From Crocinitomicaceae bacterium (GTDB lineage: Bacteria > Bacteroidota > Bacteroidia > Flavobacteriales_D > Crocinitomicaceae), in the NCBI GenBank assembly GCA_024643585.1, contig JAHEMP010000056.1, forward strand, positions 1 to 11,021: a stretch of 11,021 nucleotides of DNA. Direction: 5' to 3'. How positions within the stretch are numbered: position 1 is the first letter of the stretch; each line of letters begins with the position of its first letter. The translations under genes were made by a program, and so were the position numbers. Positions 1-6,229 of the stretch are shown piece after piece. The notes below the pieces were generated by a model, which saw only the letters and a list, made by a program, of their open reading frames with translations, was not told the origin of the DNA and did not search any database.

Positions 1-14
1 ATTATTTAAAATGA

Positions 15-1406
15 CTATAAATGTATCACTTCACCATAAGCAGCCGCAGCAGCTTCCATAACAGCTTCTGACATGGTTGGGTGAGGATGAACTGTTTTGA
101 TCAATTCGTGTCCAGTTGTTTCCAATTTACGGATAGCAACGATTTCAGCGATCATTTCTGTTACGTTAGCACCTATCATGTGTGCGCCTAACAATTCGCC
201 GTATTGCTCATCAAAAATCAATTTCACAAATCCATCTTTTGCTCCAGCAGCACTTGCTTTTCCTGAAGCAGAGAATGGGAATTTACCAACCTTGATTTTG
301 AATCCTTTTTCAACAGCTTGTGCTTCTGTCATTCCAACAGATGAAATTTCAGGAGATGCATACGTACAACCTGGGATATTGCCATAATCCAATGGCTCCG
401 GATTGTGACCTGCAATTTTCTCTACACAAATAATTCCTTCAGCTGAAGCAACGTGTGCCAATGCAGCTGTTGGAATAACATCACCGATGGCGTAATAACC
501 TGGGATGTTTGTTTGGTAGAAGTCATTTACAAGAATACGTCCTTTATCAACAACAATTCCCATTTCTTCTAAACCAATATTTTGTATGTTTGCTTCAATA
601 CCAACAGCAGAAAGAACAACATCACATTCGATTTTTTCTTCACCTTTTGCTGTTTTAACAGTGACAACACAATTTTTACCTTTTGTATCCACAGCTTCAA
701 CAGAAGAACTAGTCATTATGTTAATTCCCGATTTTTTGAACGATTTCTCTAATTGTTTAGAAACCTCAACGTCTTCGATAGGAACGATATTTGGCATGTA
801 TTCAACTACCGTAACTTCCGTTCCAATAGCATTGTAGAAATAAGCAAATTCAACACCGATAGCTCCAGAACCTACAACAACCATTTTCTTAGGCTGTGTT
901 TTCATCGTCATCGCTTCACGGTAGCCAATGATTTTTTCACCATCTTGCGGCAAGTTTGGCAATTGACGGCTACGAGCTCCTGTTGCAATAATCAAACCTT
1001 TGTCAGCTGAATATTCTGTAACCTTTCCTTCAGCATCCGTAACAGCAACTTTTTTACCAGGTTTTACAACCCCAGTTCCCATGATCACGTCAATTTTGTT
1101 TTTCTTCAACAAGAATTGAACACCTTTACTCATGCCTCCAGCAACATCACGGCTACGACCAACCATTCCACTGAAATCAGCCTTTGGTTCACCAACTTTA
1201 ATTCCGTAATCCGCAGCGTGGTTGATGTATTCAAAAACATTTGCACTTTTCAACAAGGCTTTAGTTGGGATACAACCCCAATTCAAACAAACACCTCCTA
1301 AACTTTCTTTCTCTACTATGGCTGTTTTTAAGCCCAATTGAGCCGCACGAATCGCTGTAACGTATCCACCCGGTCCACTTCCAATGACAATTATATCGTA
1401 ATTCAT
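15..1406 (-). CDS. lpdA: Dihydrolipoamide dehydrogenase (E3 subunit)
   Basis: FAD-dependent oxidoreductase that reoxidises dihydrolipoyl groups of 2-oxoacid dehydrogenase complexes or the glycine cleavage system with NAD+, in the cytoplasm. Seen in the 463-residue product: N-terminal FAD-binding GSGPGGY (9-15), the redox-active pair in CLNWGC (C40 and C45), a second dinucleotide fold GSGAIG (179-184) for NAD, the second FAD contact YAIGDV (305-310), and the C-terminal dimer-interface HPHPTMSE (440-447), whose H442 and E447 would be the catalytic acid-base pair. Length and motif order are those of a full-length Lpd, and the start is an ATG. No E1 or E2 gene lies in the window, so which complex it serves cannot be told. 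It is divergent from purL. A weak -7-like box lies 34 nt upstream of the start. Confidence 0.96.
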   Translation of the reverse strand: MNYDIIVIGSGPGGYVTAIRAAQLGLKTAIVEKESLGGVCLNWGCIPTKALLKSANVFEYINHAADYGIKVGEPKADFSGMVGRSRDVAGGMSKGVQFLLKKNKIDVIMGTGVVKPGKKVAVTDAEGKVTEYSADKGLIIATGARSRQLPNLPQDGEKIIGYREAMTMKTQPKKMVVVGSGAIGVEFAYFYNAIGTEVTVVEYMPNIVPIEDVEVSKQLEKSFKKSGINIMTSSSVEAVDTKGKNCVVTVKTAKGEEKIECDVVLSAVGIEANIQNIGLEEMGIVVDKGRILVNDFYQTNIPGYYAIGDVIPTAALAHVASAEGIICVEKIAGHNPEPLDYGNIPGCTYASPEISSVGMTEAQAVEKGFKIKVGKFPFSASGKASAAGAKDGFVKLIFDEQYGELLGAHMIGANVTEMIAEIVAIRKLETTGHELIKTVHPHPTMSEAVMEAAAAAYGEVIHL

Positions 1407-1440
1407 ATTCGCTAAATATCTTTTGAGCAGCGAAGTTAAG

Positions 1441-1448
1441 CAAAGATT
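1441..1448 (-). promoter_or_regulatory. Weak -7-like box upstream of lpdA
   Basis: On the minus strand this reads AATCTTTG, one mismatch from the Bacteroidota TAnnTTTG -7 consensus, and it lies 34 nt before the lpdA ATG. No TTG-type -33 element was seen at a suitable distance. It is weaker than the boxes at purL, sdaA and the protease operon and is reported only as a candidate. Confidence 0.28.
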
Positions 1449-1551
1449 TGAAAATAGAGAGTCATTCTTTGTAACTCTACTTGTTAATATATTATGTGAA
1501 AAACTTCGTCTTTTCGTTAAAACAAGTCTCAGAAAACACAGATTATTTGAT

Positions 1552-1559
1552 TAATTTTG
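1552..1559 (+). promoter_or_regulatory. -7 box of the purL promoter
   Basis: TAATTTTG matches the Bacteroidota -7 consensus TAnnTTTG exactly and ends 17 nt before the ATG at 1577. No convincing TTG-type -33 element sits 17-23 nt upstream. The spacing to the start resembles that at sdaA (16 nt) and the protease operon (19 nt). The box lies inside the 5' part of the longer open frame that begins at 1481, which argues that the upstream ATG is not used. Confidence 0.55.
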
Positions 1560-1576
1560 CAGCTCAATCAAGCGGT

Positions 1577-3814
1577 ATGGAAAGTACATTACAACAAGAA
1601 GCAACATTAGAACAGGCGGTGGAACTAGGTTTAAGACCTGAGGAATTCGATAAAATCAAAGAAATTTTAGGTAGAACACCAAACTTTACAGAGACGGCTG
1701 TTTATTCGGTTATGTGGTCTGAACATTGTTCGTACAAAAACTCTATTTATTGGTTGAAACAGTTGCCGAAAGACGGTCCGCACATGTTGGTAAAGGCTGG
1801 TGAAGAAAACGCTGGTTTGGTTGATATAGGTGACGGCTTAGGTTGCGCATTTAAAATAGAATCGCACAATCACCCGAGCGCTTTAGAACCTTATCAAGGA
1901 GCTGCTACAGGTGTTGGCGGTATCAATCGTGATATTTTCACTATGGGTGCTAGACCTATCGCTCAGTTGAATTCTTTGCGTTTCGGGAATATTGAACGCG
2001 ACCGCACAAAATGGTTGGTAAAAGGTGTAACAAAAGGTATTGGCGATTATGGAAATGCCTTCGGTATTCCTATCGTTGGAGGGGAAGTTTTCTTCGATGA
2101 TTCTTACAATACGAATCCATTGGTAAATGCTTTTTCGGCGGGTATCATTGATTCAAAAAAGATTATTTCAGCAAAATCAAAAGGTCCAGGTAATCCAGTT
2201 TTTATCGTAGGTTCTGCTACCGGTAAAGATGGAATTGCGGGAGCGGCGTTTGCTTCGAAAGATATTACCGAGGAATCGGCTTCCGATTTACCTTCAGTAC
2301 AAGTTGGAGATCCATTTATGGAAAAATTGTTGCTTGAAGCGACAATGGAATTATTACAAACCGATGCCGTTGCAGGAATGCAGGATATGGGTGCCGCTGG
2401 GATTACTTGTTCTTCATGTGAAATGAGCGCTGGTGGAAAAGTGGGTATGGATGTTCATTTGGATAAAGTTCCAACTCGTCAAGAAAACATGCTGCCATAC
2501 GAAATATTGCTTTCTGAATCGCAAGAAAGAATGTTAGTTGTTGTAAACAAAGGGCATGAAGATGAGGTAAAAAGAATTTTTGACAAGTGGGATTTGCATG
2601 CTGAAGAAATCGGTGTGGTAACGGATTCTACTCAAGTGAGATACTTTATGAATGGCGAATTGGTAGGAGATGTTCCTGCTGAGTCACTGGTATTGGGTGG
2701 TGGAGCTCCAGTATACGAGAGAGAGTATAAGGAACCGGCTTATTTCCAAGAGTATAAAAAGTTCAATATCGATTCAATTCCAGAACCAGAGGATTTAGTG
2801 AAAGTAGCAAACACTTTGTTGGCGAATCCAAATATTGCCTCTAAACGTTGGGTGTATGAGCAATACGATTCAATGGTGGGTACAAAAACAATGACGACAA
2901 ACCGTCCTTCAGATGCTGGAGTCGTTAACATAAAAGGGACCAATAAAGCACTAGCTATGACAGTGGATTGTAATTCACGTTATGTGCATGCTGATCCAGA
3001 GGTAGGAACTCAAATTGCTGTTTCAGAAGCCGCAAGAAACATTGTTTGTTCTGGCGGTGTTCCATCGGCTATTACGAATTGTTTGAATTTTGGTAATCCA
3101 TACAACCCGGAATCTTTTTGGCAATTTGTTGGAGCGATAAAAGGAATGTCGAAAGCATGTTTGAAATTTTCAACACCAGTTACAGGAGGAAACGTTTCAT
3201 TCTACAATCAAACATCCATTGATGGAGTAGAGATTCCAGTTTTTCCAACACCAACAATAGGTATGATTGGTATTTTGGAAGACAAAGACAAAGTAATGAG
3301 TCTGGATTTCAAACAAAAAGGAGATTTGATTTTTATAATTGGTGATTCACAAAATGATATTTCTTCTTCAGAATATTTGGTGAGCTACCACGGCGTAAAA
3401 AAATCGCCAGCACCTTTCTTTGATTTGGATAAAGAATTTGAACTTCAAGAAAAAATCAAAGGTTTAATTGAAAATGAAATTGTAAATGCTGTGCACGATT
3501 GTGCTGACGGTGGATTGTTTGTCACTTTATTCGAAATGTCTGCACCAAGAAATTTAGGATTTGATATCGTTTCAGACGCCGAAATTCGCGAGGATGCCTT
3601 CTTGTTTGGAGAGGCACAAAGTAGAGTTGTGGTTACTATTGAAGAGGATAAAGAAGAAGATTTCATTGAATTCATGATCGATTCTGGGGTTAATTTCACC
3701 TTATTAGGACATGTAACCAAAGGGAAAATGGTGGTTGATGATCATCATTTTGGTTTCATCAATGAGGCGAAAGAAATATACGAAAATGCCCTTGGAAATA
3801 TTTTGGAGGCCTAA
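1577..3814 (+). CDS. purL: Phosphoribosylformylglycinamidine synthase subunit PurL (small type)
   Basis: Catalyses the ATP-dependent amidation of FGAR to FGAM in de novo purine synthesis (cytoplasm). In the small-type enzyme, glutamine-derived ammonia is supplied by PurQ and the complex is held by PurS. From the ATG at 1577 the product is 745 residues, close to the roughly 740 of Bacillus-type PurL and far below the fused ~1,200-1,300-residue enzyme. Visible motifs: MWSEHCSYK (46-54, H50), ESHNHPSA (95-102), GGINRDIFTMGARP (114-127), LLSESQERM (311-319), NCLNFGNP (501-508), VTGGNVSFYN (535-544) and HDCADGGL (640-647), giving the two tandem AIRS/AIRS_C halves. The frame is open back to an ATG at 1481, but the 32 extra residues look unrelated to PurL and contain the likely promoter, so 1577 was chosen. 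No strong Shine-Dalgarno sequence is seen. A terminator follows. purS and purQ are not in the window. Confidence 0.95.
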   Translation: MESTLQQEATLEQAVELGLRPEEFDKIKEILGRTPNFTETAVYSVMWSEHCSYKNSIYWLKQLPKDGPHMLVKAGEENAGLVDIGDGLGCAFKIESHNHPSALEPYQGAATGVGGINRDIFTMGARPIAQLNSLRFGNIERDRTKWLVKGVTKGIGDYGNAFGIPIVGGEVFFDDSYNTNPLVNAFSAGIIDSKKIISAKSKGPGNPVFIVGSATGKDGIAGAAFASKDITEESASDLPSVQVGDPFMEKLLLEATMELLQTDAVAGMQDMGAAGITCSSCEMSAGGKVGMDVHLDKVPTRQENMLPYEILLSESQERMLVVVNKGHEDEVKRIFDKWDLHAEEIGVVTDSTQVRYFMNGELVGDVPAESLVLGGGAPVYEREYKEPAYFQEYKKFNIDSIPEPEDLVKVANTLLANPNIASKRWVYEQYDSMVGTKTMTTNRPSDAGVVNIKGTNKALAMTVDCNSRYVHADPEVGTQIAVSEAARNIVCSGGVPSAITNCLNFGNPYNPESFWQFVGAIKGMSKACLKFSTPVTGGNVSFYNQTSIDGVEIPVFPTPTIGMIGILEDKDKVMSLDFKQKGDLIFIIGDSQNDISSSEYLVSYHGVKKSPAPFFDLDKEFELQEKIKGLIENEIVNAVHDCADGGLFVTLFEMSAPRNLGFDIVSDAEIREDAFLFGEAQSRVVVTIEEDKEEDFIEFMIDSGVNFTLLGHVTKGKMVVDDHHFGFINEAKEIYENALGNILEA

Positions 3815-3832
3815 AAAATATATTGTTCATTG

Positions 3833-3863
3833 AAAAGCAACGATTATTCGTTGCTTTTTTTTT
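3833..3863 (+). terminator. Intrinsic terminator after purL
   Basis: A perfect 11-bp stem (AAAAGCAACGA at 3833-3843 pairing with TCGTTGCTTTT at 3848-3858) encloses a 4-nt loop and runs into nine consecutive T (3855-3863). It begins 18 bp after the purL stop, so it should end the purL transcript and separate it from the gene starting at 3964. Confidence 0.88.
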
Positions 3864-3911
3864 GATTTTAATCTGAAATGAAAAAACAACTGTTCATTAC
3901 TATTCAGAACG

Positions 3912-3925
3912 GACCGAAATAGGTC
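3912..3925. repeat. Short inverted repeat upstream of the hypothetical gene
   Basis: GACC and GGTC flank a 6-nt centre (GAAATA), about 14 nt upstream of the candidate -7 box of the next gene. It could be an operator half-site pair, but four-base arms also arise easily by chance. Confidence 0.2.
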
Positions 3926-3938
3926 AAAGAAAAAAAAC

Positions 3939-3946
3939 GAAATTTG
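3939..3946 (+). promoter_or_regulatory. Candidate -7 box of the 224-residue hypothetical gene
   Basis: GAAATTTG has one mismatch to TAnnTTTG and ends 17 nt before the ATG at 3964, the same spacing as the exact box at purL. With the terminator between purL and this gene, it suggests a separate transcript. No -33 element was identified. Confidence 0.38.
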
Positions 3947-3963
3947 GAAAACTGTTACAACTA

Positions 3964-4638
3964 ATGAGAAACACAAAGATAATAGATGCCTTAAGAGATA
4001 GATTGAGTTCTAAAGGTTCTGAATCGGGTTATGTTCCATTAAAATCTACACAAAATTGGTCTTTGGACCTTTTAGAAATAACGCTTCATCCCAGTTTTGG
4101 TAGTTTCATTAGTCAAATTTTAGGTAAGAATGAAAACATTCATTTTATTTCCATCGCCTGGGATTTGAATAAATTGAAAGACGCTGCTGACAATAATTTA
4201 AATTTTATTGGTAATGGAATTTCTTTGGAATTATTTCCTGGCCAATCTCATGATTTTGGAAAGCGTGGTTTGAGTTTGTTTCCTGAAAACAAAGTAGTTG
4301 ATTCTTTGAATGTTTCCATTATCGTATTCAAGTGTAAATGTCTAAATCAACAATTGCATGCTAAAATGCATGAAATTGAATCCATGGTAAAATCGAGTTT
4401 ACTAATACAAGAACTGACCGATATACCGAAGAATTTTTCAATTGAAAACAAAGAATATTTACAATTTCTGGCAAATAAATTGATACTGAATTTGGAGTCG
4501 TTTATTTCATTTGAAAGAACGAAGCACATCACTACATTCAACTTTAATTATTCTGTGAAAGAAGAATTGGACTTCTATGGAACACATCGTTTTTTACAAA
4601 ACGGTATACGAATTCGTTTGAAAAAGAATAAAAATTAG
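3964..4638 (+). CDS. Hypothetical cytoplasmic protein, family not recognised
   Basis: I do not recognise a family with confidence. The 224-residue product has no signal peptide and no hydrophobic stretch long enough for a membrane segment, so it is probably cytoplasmic. Residues 60-125 look beta-rich, with ISIAWDLN (63-69 region), a glycine/phenylalanine stretch GNGISLELFPG (83-93), a second similar phrase GLSLFPENK (102-110) and a strand-like VSIIVFKCKC (117-126). Residues 127-185 look helical. The end returns to strand-like, basic sequence (IRIRLKKNKN). A beta-sandwich followed by a helical region and a final hairpin is my inference. Local sampling gives about 31% G+C, against about 40% in lpdA. 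It has its own candidate promoter and is cut off from purL by a terminator. Its stop lies 6 bp from the stop of the convergent serine ammonia-lyase gene. Confidence 0.7.
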   Translation: MRNTKIIDALRDRLSSKGSESGYVPLKSTQNWSLDLLEITLHPSFGSFISQILGKNENIHFISIAWDLNKLKDAADNNLNFIGNGISLELFPGQSHDFGKRGLSLFPENKVVDSLNVSIIVFKCKCLNQQLHAKMHEIESMVKSSLLIQELTDIPKNFSIENKEYLQFLANKLILNLESFISFERTKHITTFNFNYSVKEELDFYGTHRFLQNGIRIRLKKNKN

Positions 4639-4644
4639 TTGACT

Positions 4645-6069
4645 TTAACAATCGGCTAGTCCGACATTTATAGCCAAGCCACCTTCTGAAGTTTCTTTGT
4701 ATTTTGAATTCATGTCTTGTGCTGTTTCCCACATGGTTTGAACCACATTGTCAAGTGATACTTTTGCCTTGCTTGCATCACCATCCAACGCCAATTCTGC
4801 CGCATTAATCGCTTTTATTGCACCCATAGCATTCCTTTCAATACATGGTATTTGAACCAAGCCACCAATAGGATCACAAGTCAGTCCCAAGTGATGTTCC
4901 ATAGCAATTTCGGATGCCATTAATATTTGCTCAGGACTACCCCCTAAAAGGGATGTTAATGCTCCTGCTGCCATTGCCGATGAAACGCCAATTTCTGCTT
5001 GACAACCACCCATTGCAGCTGATATAGTTGCTCCTTTTTTAAATATGCTGCCAATTTCCCCCGCAACAAGCAAGAACTCTTTAATATGTGTGAAATCCGC
5101 CTTGTGATTTTCGATAGTTAAATAGTACATCAAAACTGCAGGTATAACGCCCGCACTTCCATTGGTGGGAGCTGTTACGATTCTTCCCAATGAGGCATTA
5201 ACTTCGTTTACCGCCAGCGCATAGCAAGAAACCCATTTCAAAATTTCACGAAATGCTACAGTTGTATTTCTTATACTTTCTACCCATTCGGTATGAGAGG
5301 TATAACTTCGGTCACCGATTAGTTTCTCATGCATAGCAAAGGCTCTTCGTGTAACGTTCAATCCTCCGGGCAAAACGCCTTCTGTATGACAACCGGTGTA
5401 CATTGAATCCAACATGACATCCCAAATTTCTTGGAGCCCTTTATCAACATCACTCATTGTCCGGACAGACAGTTCATTGGCCAAAACAATTTCGTGTATT
5501 CTCTTATTTTCTGATTTGCAAATTGCCAATAATTCATCTCCTTTTTCTATTGGAAAAGGATAGGTGTCAAATATTTCTTGTTTTTTCTTGGCGCGTTTTC
5601 TGTCTTCTTGAACAACGAATCCACCTCCAATGGAATAATATGTTTCTTTTAATTTTTTCCCTTCATTAAATGTAGCCGTGAATGTTAAGGCATTGGGATG
5701 AAAAGGCAGGAAATCACGATGAAAAACAATGTCCTTGTCAAAATCAAATTTTGCATACGGAGTCTTATTCAATTTTAATAATTTATCTTTTTTAAGCTGG
5801 TCAATATCCCCTTGGATATTTTCGACAGGATAGGATGTTGGGTCATTTCCAAACAAACCCATTACAATAGCAATATCAGTCGCATGACCTTTTCCGGTTA
5901 AAGATAATGAGCCGTATAGATCTACTTTTAAAGTTTCAATTTTCGAGATGTCGGTTTTTAAAGCCAGTTTATCCAAAAACCGCATTGCTGCCCGCCATGG
6001 ACCTAAAGTATGCGAGCTTGAAGGCCCAACACCAATTTTCAACATATCAAAAACGCTAATGCACTCCAT
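4645..6069 (-). CDS. sdaA: L-serine ammonia-lyase, iron-sulfur, single-chain type
   Basis: Deaminates L-serine to pyruvate and ammonia using a [4Fe-4S] cluster, in the cytoplasm. The 474-residue product has the single-chain layout: an N-terminal beta-type domain with the signature GVGPSSSHTLGP (13-24), then the catalytic alpha-type domain with APTNGSAGVIP (300-310), GGCQAEIGVSSAMAAGAL (354-371) and TCDPIGGLVQIPCIERNAMG (397-416). C356, C398 and C409 match the three cluster cysteines known from the Legionella enzyme. The protein ends in cysteine (C474), matching the family's 'tail' cysteine that can occupy the cluster's open site. Length agrees with E. coli SdaA (about 454) plus a small insertion in the first domain. 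An exact -7 box lies 16 nt upstream of the ATG. It is convergent with the hypothetical gene to its left. Confidence 0.96.
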   Translation of the reverse strand: MECISVFDMLKIGVGPSSSHTLGPWRAAMRFLDKLALKTDISKIETLKVDLYGSLSLTGKGHATDIAIVMGLFGNDPTSYPVENIQGDIDQLKKDKLLKLNKTPYAKFDFDKDIVFHRDFLPFHPNALTFTATFNEGKKLKETYYSIGGGFVVQEDRKRAKKKQEIFDTYPFPIEKGDELLAICKSENKRIHEIVLANELSVRTMSDVDKGLQEIWDVMLDSMYTGCHTEGVLPGGLNVTRRAFAMHEKLIGDRSYTSHTEWVESIRNTTVAFREILKWVSCYALAVNEVNASLGRIVTAPTNGSAGVIPAVLMYYLTIENHKADFTHIKEFLLVAGEIGSIFKKGATISAAMGGCQAEIGVSSAMAAGALTSLLGGSPEQILMASEIAMEHHLGLTCDPIGGLVQIPCIERNAMGAIKAINAAELALDGDASKAKVSLDNVVQTMWETAQDMNSKYKETSEGGLAINVGLADC

Positions 6070-6085
6070 GGAATAAGATTTTACA

Positions 6086-6093
6086 CAAATTTA
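6086..6093 (-). promoter_or_regulatory. -7 box of the sdaA promoter
   Basis: The minus strand reads TAAATTTG, an exact TAnnTTTG match ending 16 nt before the sdaA ATG. A TTTG that could serve as the -33 element lies at 6117-6120 (minus strand), 23 nt upstream, at the long end of accepted spacings. Confidence 0.6.
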
Positions 6094-6128
6094 GCAGGCT
6101 TGCGCTAATAATAAAGCAAAAAATGAAG

Positions 6129-6140
6129 TAAATCGATTTA
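6129..6140. promoter_or_regulatory. 12-bp perfect palindrome upstream of sdaA
   Basis: TAAATCGATTTA is a perfect 12-bp palindrome 36 bp upstream of the sdaA -7 box, between sdaA and the end of the envelope operon. Its position would suit an activator or operator site, but the binding protein is unknown and AT-rich palindromes are frequent. Confidence 0.28.
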
Positions 6141-6229
6141 GGTTTTGTTTTTAAAAAATGGAAAAACAAAAATATTCGATTGTTGAGGCTAAATAGAGGC
6201 TTGTAAGTTTATTTTACAAAGATATAAAA

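Noticed and set aside
97..1301. Several plus-strand open frames of 61-96 residues across the lpdA region
   Set aside because: They lie antisense to a full-length, motif-complete lpdA and show no protein-like pattern.
6143..6171. Inverted repeat TTTTGTTTTT / AAAAACAAAA with a 9-nt centre, a possible terminator of the envelope operon
   Set aside because: The stem is almost all A-T and is not followed by a T-run in either direction. It looks like a by-product of A- and T-rich tracts.
6201..6219. Hairpin TTGTAA / TTACAA just past the stop of the OmpA-family gene
   Set aside because: Only six A-T-rich pairs with a 7-nt loop and no T-run on the minus strand, so it is too weak to call as a terminator.
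6217..6224. Exact TAnnTTTG match on the minus strand (TATCTTTG) between the OmpA-family gene and sdaA
   Set aside because: It lies about 150 bp from the sdaA start, and a better placed exact box exists at 6086-6093. Probably a chance match.
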